This document shows, in pieces, positions 51,840 to 62,879 of a stretch of 64,000 bases of DNA. The position numbers and the translations under genes are program-made. The DNA is from Cynocephalus volans (taxonomy: Eukaryota; Chordata; Mammalia; Dermoptera; Cynocephalidae). Each line of letters begins with the position of its first letter. The stretch's first letter is position 1. Location of the stretch: assembly GCF_027409185.1 (NCBI RefSeq), contig NC_084469.1, positions 37,451,293-37,515,292 of the forward strand. The letters are read 5' to 3'. The notes beneath the pieces are model-generated. The model worked only from the letters and a program-made list of their open reading frames with translations, ran no database searches and was not told the origin of the DNA.

Positions 51840-52545
51840 CATACATCAAGGTTCATTCTTTCTGCTAATAAGTTCTATGGGTTTTGACAAATGCATAATG
51901 TCATTTACTTACCACTGGAGTATTATACAAAATAGTTTCACTGTCCTAAAAATACCCTGTGCTTCACCTATTCATACTACCCCCTTTTCCTGAGCCCTTG
52001 GCAACCACTGATCTTTTTACTGTCTCTGTAGTGTTGCCTTTTACAGAATGTCGTATACTTGGAATCATACATATGTAGCCTTTTGAGACTGGTTTCTTTC
52101 ACTTACAATATTCATTGAATGTTCCTCCATGTCTTTTCATGAGATGATAACTCGTTTATTTATCACTTAATAATATTCCATCATATGGATGCACCACAGT
52201 TTGTTTATCATTCAATTACTGAGGGACATCTTGGCTGCTTCCAGTTTTTGGTGATTTCATAAAGCTGTTATAAACATTCATGTGTAGGTTTTTGTGTTGG
52301 ACATACATTTTCAAATCAATTGGGCAAATCAATTTTTTTTTTTTTTTTGTCTTTTTTTGTGACCGGCACTCAGCCAGTGAGTGCACCGGTCATTCCTATA
52401 TAGGATCCGAACCCGCGGCAGGAGCGTTGCCGTGCTCCCAGCGCTGCACTCTCCCAAGTGCGCCACGGGCTTGGCCCTAAATCAATTTTTTAACACATGA
52501 AACTCAGAGAGAAATGTGAATGTGTTTAATCTAGTGGTGCTAGGA
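51840..52545 (-). mobile_element. Old L1 fragment, antisense, split by a SINE
   Basis: TTCTATGGGTTTTGACAAAT GC, GGCAACCACTGATCTTTTTA CTG and CATTCATGTGTAGGTTTTTG TG are L1 3' text; the sequence resumes after the SINE copy at 52,338-52,478. Confidence 0.75.
52338..52478 (-). mobile_element. tRNA-derived SINE (same subfamily as 14,312), antisense
   Basis: Complement reads GGGCCAAGCCCGTGGCGCAC TTGG..., GCGCTGGGAGCACGGCAACG, GGGTTCGGATCCTATATAGG AATGACCGGTGCACTC and an A-tail. Flanked by AAATCAATTTTT at 52,326-52,337 and 52,479-52,490 (exact). It interrupts an L1. Confidence 0.93.
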
Positions 52546-53662
52546 GAGGAAAAATCACTTTCTAATAGTTTACAATTCTTTTAGTTTCTACTCAACTTCT
52601 TAAAATTGTCATGTCATCAACATTTATTCTATTCTTCTACCACCACCACTCTTAACTTTAACTGTAAGCAGCTGTACTAAGGCATTCAGCCTATGGTTAG
52701 GACTGGGTAGTTTTCAATGATGTCTGTTTGTGTATGAATCCCTCGAGCATTATTGACATAATGATGCACAAAGTGGTCCTTTCCTAGCTAACTCCTGACT
52801 TAAACCTGCCTCTTGCAAGGAGCATCAAATGAGGAATTCTCTAGTAGAATTCAATGACCTATTCTGGATTCCCAGTTCAAGGGGTGGAGGTCTGAGTTCT
52901 GCCAAAATTTAAGCTTACTGGTGTCAATGTTCCTTTTCCCTCTGGTTCCCTATAGTGCTATCATTATGCCAACATGCGGGACTCCCTCCAATCAGATTGT
53001 AATAGGCTCTGTTGTGTCTGGGGAGAGATAGTTGAAATTCTTAATATTTGTTGAATTGTGGTGTTTGCTTAATGCTGGGTACTGGAGAGGTAAGACCTAG
53101 GGCCACCAGGTCCATCTGGAGACTTTTCCCATGCCCAAAGGCAGGATCCATATGTAACAAGATGCCAAGAATTTAAAAAGAGAGAGTCACCATATAGCAA
53201 TCAAAGACAAAAACTTCTAAACCAGAGAGTATAGGTTAGATTTACAAACTCACTGCCCCTTTATTTTCTAATATTCCTAGTATTTTTTATAGCTGGTGAT
53301 TTGTTATAGTTATGGGAGATGATGTAATGTAGAGAGGCTTAGGTAAAAATGCACTAAGTCAAAACCTATGTGAACCTCTGTCAATGTTTACTCCTTCAAT
53401 GTATACTTGAAACATCCATTGCTTGTTCCTGGGATGTCAGCAGATATTGTATTGTAAGAAAAGTTCTCCAAAATTCTGCACGTCAGACTCATCTATGTAG
53501 TCTCTGGCTACTCTGGGACCTCACAGAAGCCACAAGTACCAAGGAAGGGCTGGAGTTTCTTGTAGTTCTACTATGAAACCCTTCACTCCAAATCTCTATC
53601 AGATTGTGATTTGTATTCTACATTTATAGGCACATAACTTACTAAACTGCTATATTTTTAAA

Positions 53663-53702
53663 CACACACACACACACACACACACATACCTACCTACATA
53701 CA
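53663..53702. repeat. (CA)n microsatellite
   Basis: About 12 CA units followed by CATACCTACCTACATACATA. DNA around it (52,550-54,530) has no recognised gene. Confidence 0.95.
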
Positions 53703-54534
53703 TACATATAAAGGTATTTAAAAGCCCCTTTGGAGGATCATGCCATGAGGTACACGTTGGCAGATATCAACATCCATTCTATAGGAAATTGTGACTGTAC
53801 CTATTTACAGACAAAACAAGATATTAACCTAAAAACAGAATATCAATCTCTAACTTTCTGACAATGTCACCATTTGACTTTTGAAATAATTGTCAGTATT
53901 ATGAAGTACACATACAAAGAGCATATATAGGATATATGAAATGTTTAAATAATAATAATAAAATAAACACCTGGCACCCTCCAACTAGCTTAAGAAATAG
54001 TCAGCAAAGGTATTTACCTTCAAAGTCCTTTGTGTGACCCTCCATGACAGCCCTTCCAAGTTCCCTCACCTTAGAGATGAGGTCTTTCTGAATGTAGAAG
54101 GACGTCATACACTTCACACCGGGGCCTACAGAGGCTACCTGACTCTCTGAGGTGACCCAGCGGCAGGATTGGTACCCAGTTCTACTGGTTCCTGATCCAG
54201 TGGGCTTTCACTGTTCAGCTATAAAATGCTATTATGTCTTAAGAAGCAAATCTTTGACATTGATTTTTAATGGGAACTGTCTTTCAAGTCAAAATAGACA
54301 CCTAATGATTACTATCTACAACCATTCTCTATACCTTTTTAAATGATACAAACATTTCCTTTTTCTAGATCCTCAAAGGAACAAAGACCCAAAGATTTCT
54401 ATCTCATGGCATAGTGAAGGAAGTGAGGGAATAGAAATGATTTCTAAGTACTAGATATTATGATCCTGTGGTTTTTAAATAGTGACAGATTCTAACAAAG
54501 TGCTACTTAGAATCCTCTACTACCTGGTGCTACT

Positions 54535-54685
54535 GACAGGTGGTCCATGGACCAGCAGCAGCAGAAGCACCCGGGAGCTTGTTAGAAATGCAGAATCTTT
54601 GGCCCTGTTTCAGGCCACTGAATCAGAACCTGCATTTAATAAGATCCCCAGGTGACTTACATGTACAGTGAAACATGCTTCCTAG
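54535..54685 (+). repeat. MER5A
   Basis: TGGTCCATGGACCAGCAGCA, GGGAGCTTGTTAGAAATGCA G, CACTGAATCAGAACCTGCAT and AGATCCCCAGGTGA are MER5A text. Confidence 0.85.
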
Positions 54686-55443
54686 TTTCATGTCCAGGAC
54701 GCATACTTAGATGTTCACTTAACTCACGTTGAGGGCAGAGAAAATAATTTTCAAAATTCTAGAGCCTCATAAGGAAATAAGAATGTCATTTTCCTATATT
54801 CTATCCCCTAAAGACACTGGTCCCCTTAAGTCTCATGTGAAAAGTAAAAACAGACTTTCTAAGAGAGAGAGAGAGAAAAAAAAAAAAAAAGAATGTCTTT
54901 TTCTAGAATGGTTTTATCTTCTACCATACTGTTCCTTATACACACACAACTAATGTATCTCTTAAAGTGAGTAGTCAGTCTCTGCATCTTTATCACCTTT
55001 CTGCTTAGACACTTGGAGTTGTCCTGAAGGAAATCTAAGGGTGTACAAACCAGTCTTGTCTCTTACCTTCTGCAAGGATAGAGGGGGGGCATCAATAACT
55101 AAGAAGTTGCAGATTACATCAAATGAGTTCATGTCAACTTCATTCAGTGTCATTGTTCATGACAGTTTTGAGGACACAGTGATAAAATATGAAAATCTAT
55201 TGGGAGCAGTACAAGTCTGAACAATGAAATGCTATACAGGGTAACAGAAAGTATGAATCTCTAAAACTAATTCCTACGTATAGATTTTTGATTGCCATTC
55301 ATATGTCAAACCCTGAACTATAGATCATGAGTTTCATAGATAATGACCTGTCAGCAGATTTACTAGACATTTCAATATACTTTAAATACATTTTGACAAT
55401 ATACCACAGCGGAGTAAGCAAAGTAACTTTGATCTTCCTATTC

Positions 55444-55668
55444 CAGGATTTCTCAACCTGGGCATTATTTAAATGGTAATTCTTTGTTGTGGGGGCAGAC
55501 CTGTGTTTTGTAGGAAGTTTAGTAGCATCCTTGGTCTTTCCCCTCTGTGGGACCCCCTCCTTCCCTGAGTTGTGACAACCAAAAGCATCTCCAGATATTG
55601 CCAAATGTCCCCTGGGGCGAGGGTGGTGGGGGGAGTGCAAATTGCCCCCAAGTTGAGAACCACTGCCA
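55444..55668 (-). repeat. MER20 (hAT-Charlie), antisense
   Basis: TTTCTCAACCTGGGCATTAT, AATTCTTTGTTGTGGGGGCA, AAAAGCATCTCCAGATATTG CCAAATGTCCCCTGG and TTGAGAACCACTG are the complement of MER20. The flanks 54,690-55,440 and 55,670-56,165 hold no gene. Confidence 0.9.
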
Positions 55669-56170
55669 TATGACAGAGTAAATAATCACAAAAAAGACAA
55701 TATCTGTTCCTTAGCAGCTCTGCTGAGATCATGGCCACAATGTATTGGGTAATGGGGCTTCTACACAGAAGCTGGAAATAATCCAGAAGTTTGAATTTTG
55801 AAGTAAGGTCACTTAGCTAATGGGCTTGATGTCTGATAACATGCACTTACAGTTCATATAGCAGTTACTTGCAGAAGAGCTGTGGGATCTGCTACTGCCT
55901 TTAGAATTGGGAGATCCTAGGAGACAGTCATGAGCCAAGAGCAAAATGGTGACTCCTTGTGAGTTTTCTAGCACAGCCACCCTTGGTCTTGTCCTCTTTG
56001 ACCACAGCTCCAGACTCCCGGTGACCCTTATAGGGAGATAGAGTCAGACAGCAGAATCCTTCCCAGCTGAGTTTAAGCAAAGACCCCAGTCAGGGGTGCT
56101 GCAGGAAGAGGACAGTAATAGATTAGAATTGAGTCCAGTCATTATTCTAAAGTCCTTCCTGACCCTGAGA

Positions 56171-56947
56171 TTCCATTTATTTATTTATTGAAACATAACT
56201 GAATATACATATTTGTGGGGTACAGAGTTGACTATCAATACTTGGATTCAGTATGTGATGATCAAATCAGAATAATTAGCATATTCATCATTACAAAACA
56301 TAATCATTCTTTGTGTCCTTTAACCAATTTCTCACTAACCCCCCTCTTCCTGCCCCTTTCCCACCTCTAGTAATCACAGTTCTGTTCTTTCCTTCTGGAA
56401 GTTCCACATATTCTTATAATTGTTCTTCCTTTTCCTCTCCTCTCTCTCTCTCTCTCTCTCTCTCAGCTCCCACTTATGAATGAGTACATGCGGTATTTTT
56501 CCCTTTGCGCCTGGCTTATTTTACTTAATATAATTTCCTCCAAGTTCATCCATGTTGCTGTGAATGGCAGAGTTTCATTCTTTTTTATGGCTAAGTAGTA
56601 TTCCATTGGGTATATATGCCATATTTTCCTTATCCTGTCATCCATTGATGGACCTTTAGGTTGGTTCCATGACTTGGCTATTGTAAATAAAGCTGTGATA
56701 AACATGGGAGTGCTGGTGTCCCTTCAACATGATGATTTCCATCCTTTTGGGTATATACTCAGTAGAGGGATTGCTGGGTAGTATGACAGTTATATCCGTA
56801 GTTGTTTGAAAAAAACCTCCATACCATTTTCTATAATGGCTGTACTAATTTCCTCTTTCTCTGCATCCTCATCGGCATTTGTTATTCTCTGTCTTTTTGA
56901 TAATAGCCAGTCTTACTGGGGTGAGATGATATCTTAATGTGGTTCTA
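56171..56947 (-). mobile_element. L1 3' end, 5'-truncated, antisense
   Basis: Complement of L1 3' UTR and ORF2: TTTATTGAAACATAACTGAA, TTGTGGGGTACAGAGTTGA, a (TC)n run at 56,440-56,465, and ORF2 text giving YPMEYYLAIKKNETLPFTAT in complement. Closely related to the 25,239 and 37,594 copies. Confidence 0.9.
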
Positions 56948-56949
56948 CT

Positions 56950-57845
56950 TCCAATCCAAATATCCTCTCTTCCACAGAGAATAACCGGTAACAGCAACAG
57001 CCCCTAAAACGGCCTTTGCTACTTTGTCCTCCTTAGAAGAGGGCTGCTGTAGCCCCTGGAATTCATGTAAGCACCAGTTCAGAGAGTTCTTCTATCACCT
57101 TCTCATTGGCCCAGGCTCTGACCTTTGTGAGAGAGAGGTAGTGTCTAAATTTCAAGTTTTCTTCCTAGGTGTTAGGTGGATTACTGGTACCATCCTTCTT
57201 ACCCCTTTGCTCCACCACGGACTCCCTCCAATTCTTCTGAGTTCACAGCTATGTGAACTACTTTATTTATACTTCACAGCTACTTTATTCTCCTGCCTGC
57301 TGATTCTGCTCTTTGTCTGCCATCCACGCAAGACCCATCTTGGTTTTAATTTGTTTGACTGCTCTTCCTTTGCATCCCATTCCTTCCCAAGCTGCTTGTG
57401 CGGAGGGAGACACCATCCCCAACACTGCCCCTGCCCTCCCATCCTGGAAGTAAGGCCAAGTCTCCTGGTGACCCAACTGTGAACACTGACACCACTGCCC
57501 TCCTTTCCAGAACTCTGTGCCTTGCAGGTGGGGTCTGCTCCTAACTGCATCTCCTCACCTCATTGCACTTATCATCCACCTTTCTTAATCATGGCCTCCA
57601 TCATGTGCATGCAAGTGGAGAACAATTGTATCTTTCTAATGACTGGTATCTATAGCCTATCTTCATTATTTGTGGGTCCCATATTTGCAAATTTGTCTGT
57701 CTGCCAAAATTTATTTCCATCTCCTAAAACAACTCTCATGCACTTTGTGGTCATTCAAGAAAATTGCAGTGTGGAGAAAAATTTGAGTCACCAAACTTGC
57801 ATGTTCTCAGCTGAGGTCAAAGAAGGTAACACTCAGCCTTCCCAT
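56950..57845. other. Intergenic, unassigned
   Basis: Two plus-strand frames of about 150 codons (57,024 and 57,522) lack homology that I recognise and no splice or promoter context supports them. No repeat signature. Confidence 0.35.
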
Positions 57846-57849
57846 TTCT

Positions 57850-58275
57850 GCTCCTATAGTGTAACCAAGTGTCCTTTTTGCAGTCAATTTAGTGCTACTT
57901 TTGTTGAATTTTTGTGCTTTTTGTTGTTGACTTATAAATGTCTCCAAAGTATGGTACCGAATTGTGCTGTCTGGTGTTCCTAAGCACAAAAAGGCTATGA
58001 TGTGTCTTACGGAGAAAATATATATATTAGACAAGTTTCATTCAGGCATGTGTTATAGTGCTGTTGGCCATGAGTTCAGTGTTAATGAACTAGCAATGTA
58101 TAGGTACCTTTAAATAAGGTGTCTAAATAGAAACACATTAAACAAGGTTATGTATTGATCAGTTGATGAAAATGTATATTTCCCTTAGGAGCAGTGGTTC
58201 AGTATACACTAATTCAGTGTCCACAGCAACTTTATAGAATACAACTACTGCAAATAATGAGAATTAAGTGTATTT
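57850..58275 (+). mobile_element. Tigger (pogo-type) DNA transposon relic with transposase scrap
   Basis: Translating 57,955-58,110 gives a decayed transposase N-terminus: GVPKHKKAMMCLTEKIYILD then KFHSGMCYSAVGHEFSVNE, the CENP-B-like helix-turn-helix of pogo/Tigger elements. It ends with CAGTGGTTCAGTATACACTA ATTC and AACTACTGCAAATAATGAGA A, typical Tigger 3' text. Not functional. Confidence 0.8.
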
Positions 58276-58339
58276 ATGGGAGAGCCCACATGAAGGACAT
58301 ACCAAAAGACTGGCAACACTGATGGCTCCAAAGAGCAAA

Positions 58340-58460
58340 ACTAGGGTGGCTGCAGGACAGGGGTGGGAGGAGACTTTTTAACTACAATGCCTTTTGTGTT
58401 TTGTGCCATACAATTGTAACCATCAAAAAATTAAATTTAAATTTAAAAACAAATGCAAAT
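58340..58460 (+). mobile_element. Old L1 3' UTR scrap
   Basis: GGGAGGAGACTTTTTAACTA and TTTTGTGCCATACAATTG followed by A-rich sequence. Weak match to old L1 3' ends. Confidence 0.4.
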
Positions 58461-58564
58461 AATAAAATGAAAAAATACATTTTAGTCATATTTCTCTTCA
58501 ATCTCAGGGAAACAAACCAACTCCAATCAAAAATCCAATCTACCAAATGACACCCAAACTCCCT

Positions 58565-59015
58565 CTGGTCTTCGAGGCCCTGTACAAGCTCTCCTCATGC
58601 TCTGCCTGCTCAGCTCTATCTCTCGCCACCCTCTTTATGAACCTCTCAGGTTATCCATGTGGTCTACTCATTGCTCCTACAAAGTACTCAGCACTTTAGT
58701 TACTTTGCTATTGCTTACTCCACATTTCTCACCAGAAACATTTCTCTCCCCTCTACCTAGCAACATTCTGCTGATCCTTCAAAGTCTTTGAAGACTTTCC
58801 TGGGCACCCCACTGAAAGAGAACTTTCTCTTTTGCTTGTTGGAGCTCCTTAGAGTTCACTTATCACTTACTGGTTTAACCACTTGATTTTGTTGGTTGTC
58901 TTTAAGTTTTAAGTCTCTTCTGATCCATTGCAAGTTCTTAAAGATGGGATTGGGGTCTTTCTTTGAACTCCTTCAGTTCATTGCATGTAGTAGGCACTCA
59001 ATAATATTGATTGAT
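58565..59015 (+). repeat. L2 3' end
   Basis: CTCTGCCTGCTCAGCTCTAT, GAAGACTTTCCTGGGCACCC, CTTATCACTTACTGG and GTAGTAGGCACTCAATAATA TTGATTG are sense L2 3' text. The following 59,020-59,650 shows nothing recognisable. Confidence 0.8.
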
Positions 59016-59655
59016 TATCCTTTGTCATTCGGTACCAAAAATATTTTTATTGCAGCTTGTAAATTCCTGTCCAGTTATGTAAAAATGAAGCAGGCTGGGT
59101 GATTAAATTTTTCGAGTAGTATGAAGATTTTGGTTAGAGACCTTGGAAAGACTTGCAATTGCCCTACAAGATGGGTGAAAAGAGAATTGTTCCCTCTGTG
59201 AGGAAGGGATCCAGAAACCAGAGTTTTATCTCAAACAAGTCACAAAGTTGGGAGAGACCTGAGTATAGATTTGTTGAGTTCCTACTGGGTTGGGAAGTGT
59301 CTGTGACACCTAATCTATATTGGGGTTTTGGGGTTTTTTTTGTTTTTGTTTTTAACATAAGCCTGTCAGGTAGCTATAATAAAATCCATTTCATAGGTGA
59401 ACAATCAGAAATTTAGTCACTAGCCTAAGCATTAAGGGTTGCTTGTAAACAGAACACACAATAAACATTTTGAACAAATACACTTTTTTTTTTTTTTGGC
59501 TATAAATTCACAGGATTATGTCTGTGGGTAAAACACAGGGCAAGAATATTTTGAGATGGCTGTAAGCGAAGCATTTTATGATTATGATATGCCATAGGGT
59601 AAGAGGAAATACAGTGAAGGACTTCGCCTTCCTGCAAAGCAGCTAGTATCAGCCA

Positions 59656-60055
59656 GCAATGGTTCTCAATGTTGGCTGAAGATCAGACTCATTTGGGGAG
59701 CTTAAAAAATATATGACTGGGGAGAGCATCTGACATAATCAGTCTGGGGTGAGACTCAGGTACCAGGACTATTATAAAGCTCTTCAGATGATTCTCATGT
59801 TCAACCAGCATTGAGAACCACTGAGGTAGGACAATACAGAGGTATACAGATGAGGTGGTTTCTCTGGTTCAATGGTTTTAAAGTCTGTTCCAGGACCAAA
59901 AGCATTAACATCCCCTGAGAACATGTTACAAATGCAAATTCATGGGCCCCATCCCAGACTCGCTGAATCAGAAACTCTGGGGAGGGAGCCCATCAATTGT
60001 GTCTTAAACCCCTGGGATGATTCCCATGTGTAGCAAGATGTAAGAACCACTGCTC
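59656..60055 (+). repeat. Two MER5A copies in tandem (59,656-59,823; 59,872-60,055)
   Basis: First copy: CAATGGTTCTCAATGTTGGC to GCATTGAGAACCACTGA. Second: CAATGGTTTTAAAGTCTG, ACATGTTACAAATGCAAATT, CTGAATCAGAAACTCTGG, ending GTAAGAACCACTG. Same orientation, 48 bp apart. Confidence 0.85.
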
Positions 60056-60084
60056 TCAGAAAAAGGAAATTCACTGAAAAGGAA

Positions 60085-60660
60085 ATACATATAGTCAATA
60101 AACATGGGAAAAGATGTTCAACCTCAGAATTAGGAAAATACAAGTAAAAATAACAACAAGATACACTTTCATCTTTCCTACTGGCAAAAATTTAAAAGAT
60201 TGGTAATATCTAGTTTAACAAGAAAATACTGTAGTCTCATATACTACTGGTGGAAGGGTAAACCAGCATAATAACTTTAGAAGGGCGGTTGGCAGTTGAG
60301 TTAAAAAATGGAAAATATGCACATCCCACTACCAAGCAATCCCCCCTCTCAACCTCCCTGCTAGAGAAGCACTTCTACTTGTGCATAGAAATTTTTGTAC
60401 AAAGATATTCATCATGCTGTTGTTTTTAATGGCAGAAAACTGGAAACAACCCAAGTGTTCCTCACTAGAGGAGAAGCTGGGTACACTGAGTACACCCTTA
60501 CACTGGAGCACTATGCAGCAGGTGAAAATGGTAAGGTGCTCTGTATGTACATGTGCAGAACCACCTCCAAGACACCGTGGGATGCAAAGGCAAGCTGCAG
60601 ATGTATACACAAAATGTGGTATGATTTACATTTAAAAACACACAAATGCTATATATTTTC
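60085..60660 (+). mobile_element. Old L1 ORF2 tail, sense
   Basis: AAAAGATGTTCAACCTCAGA ATTAGG, TACTACTGGTGGAAGGGTAA ACC, GAAAACTGGAAACAACCCAA GTG and TGTGGTATGATTTACATTTA are L1 ORF2/3' text. Frames are broken. Confidence 0.8.
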
Positions 60661-60884
60661 TCTCTGTGTGTATAATTATGAAAATCTATAGGAAGATATA
60701 AGAATTATTACTTTTGTAGAGAACAAGAGTGAGGGAAACGGTCTGTAATTGAGGCATGGGCAAAGAGACTTCAGCCTTACCTGTAATTTTTAAATTTCTC
60801 TTTAGGGTATGTATTCTAGTATTTCTTGAGCGATAATTTTTGAGAGTGTAAAAAAATGTCTGTGGAAGTAATATATCAGATGGG

Positions 60885-61050
60885 TGGTTCTTAATCATTT
60901 TTTGATCATGGACCTCTGAGTATCTGATGGAAGTCCTCCCCCACCTCCCAATTCCACAAAGGCATGAAAATTTTTGTTCAATTTTAGGGTATTTCTAGAA
61001 ACCCTGAAGACTACTCATAGACCCCTTGGGGCTTCTTGACCCCAGGTTGA
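60885..61050 (+). repeat. Possible hAT-type MER relic
   Basis: GGTGGTTCTTAATCATTTTT TGATCATGGACC opens it and GACCCCAGGTTGAGAGCTTC TG closes it, an inverted-end pattern of old hAT MITEs. Family uncertain. Confidence 0.45.
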
Positions 61051-61473
61051 GAGCTTCTGGGCGGCATGATCGTTAAGGATTCTGAACAGTTTTGCTCTTC
61101 TGCCCTGGACTCCATGACCCCTTCTCCATTGTACGTGTTTCAGAGGAGTCATAATGTCAGACAGCTATTTTTATGAGTGTCAGCAACTCTTCTCCCACAG
61201 ATTAAATTTCTCCTGGAGGTAGATTTTCGCTGACATCTTAATACTTGGAAAGGAGCAGATGATCCTTGAGGAGTGAGTGAATATAGCATATGGTGTGCTG
61301 AGCTGCAAACAGAAGCTGATCTGTGTCGAGGAAGCTTCAAGGGTTATGCATTTGCTTTCGGACATCATCAGGTTCTTTTTTAAGTTCTGCCATGTCATTC
61401 TCCCTTTGCATGCACACAGACTCTTTTTCAGTGTCTTCCACTTGGCTGTAAAAACAGACTTTTTTTTCTTATA

Positions 61474-61566
61474 CAGAGGTACTTCAAAAAGTTTATGGAA
61501 ATATTTGTATTATCTTTTAATTATACTTTTCTATTACTTTTCCACAAACTTTTTGAAGTACCCTCG
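61474..61566. mobile_element. Mariner-type MITE, copy 2 (93 bp)
   Basis: Ends CAGAGGTACTTCAAAAAGTT and complement CGAGGGTACTTCAAAAAGTT pair closely. TA lies on both sides (61,472-61,473; 61,567-61,568). The transcript would fold into a long hairpin. Same family as 20,142-20,224. Confidence 0.85.
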
Positions 61567-61569
61567 TAT

Positions 61570-62535
61570 GTTTTTCAAGAAGAAAGGGGCAAGAAAAAAG
61601 TACCTTTTCACTCCTAAAATTTTAATCAATACTCCTTCCACTGGTCCAAAATGGTTGCAGAATGAACATTTTAATGTGCCCTTTTTCAGTCTACTTTAAA
61701 CAATGTTAAGTGGCAAAGCCTGTCTTCGTGAAAGTGAAGCTCCTTGATAACCTACTTTTTCTTAAGTCCCAGAGCTGCCAATAGATTTATGGTTCTTAGG
61801 TACTGAGTCTGATTCAATGTGATGTGCCGGCCTTTGCCATGAATGCCTTGCACATGGGATCCCCAGGGAAGCACTGTCGACCTCATCTCTCTGTACTCAC
61901 CCTATTCCCCTTTGCTCTTCACCCCATGGCAGGTTTGAGAGAGCCCTGGACCAGTTGGCTACAGATGGATTTGTTTCTCCTTTCTCTAGCTTACCATAGA
62001 TGTACTTGCATCATAACAGGAAAAGAGAGATCTAAATATTATATGGTATTGTTTAAGAAAAATGGATGGTCATTCCTTAAAAAAAAAAAAAACTATGGAT
62101 TTTATTCAGTAGGGATGCAACTGGTTATCCTCAAGTCCTTTCACCTCGTGGAGAATAATTTCTGCAGCTCGCATTGAAGCCCCTCTGTGGGCTGGTACAA
62201 CCTGTCTCTGCAGGCTCAGTTCTCACTGGTTGCTCGCAGCCACCCTGGTGTCCTTTCTCTTAAGAAAACCCCTTCCTGCTTCTGAATCTTTGCTCATACC
62301 CTTCTGACCTGTCTCACATGGCCTCAACCCCATTCATCGTTTTACTCATTATGATCCAGATCCAAATCTAAATTTTTCAGTTTGTTTCTGTGGAGCTCAT
62401 GTTCAAGTGTGTAAGACAGGATAAATAAGTACACACATAAACTCAATACTCCCAAAGAGTGAAGAGAAGGAAGCAGCGTGATGTGATAAAGTGACTAAGG
62501 AGGAGAGATGGGTAACATTAGGTAAGCTGCTCAGT
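61570..62535. other. Intergenic, nothing recognised
   Basis: No gene. Frames up to 117 codons show no protein resemblance. Confidence 0.4.
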
Positions 62536-62539
62536 GAAG

Positions 62540-62875
62540 GTCTCTTTGAGGAGAAAGCATCTGAGTTGAAATCTATAGGATACAAGGAGCCAGTAATTTA
62601 AAAATCAGGGGAAAGAGCATCCCAGGCAGAAGAAACAGCAAGTGAAAAGACCATGAGACAAGAAGAAGCTTGGCATGTGGGTGATTATAGATTTTCTATG
62701 GAGCAAATGATTTTTTTTTAAAGGTATCTGTATTTCCCTGACAGTATCCAGCACATAGTAAGGCAATCAGCTGCTAGACTGTAAGCTCCATGAGGATTCC
62801 ATGCCTGTCTTCCTTTCCATGACTAGCACAGCAATTGGCACTTACTAGGCACTCAAACTGATGAACAAGTGGATG
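62540..62875. repeat. L2 relics in both orientations
   Basis: 62,540-62,680 reads like antisense L2 (GGGGAAAGAGCATCCCAGGC AGAAG). 62,750-62,875 is sense L2 3' end (AGACTGTAAGCTCCATGAGG, GGCACTTACTAGGCACTCA). Confidence 0.65.
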
Positions 62876-62879
62876 GATT

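Noticed and set aside
57024..57983. Two plus-strand frames of about 150 codons
   Set aside because: No recognised domain, no splice or promoter context, biased low-complexity composition; the second runs into a Tigger relic.
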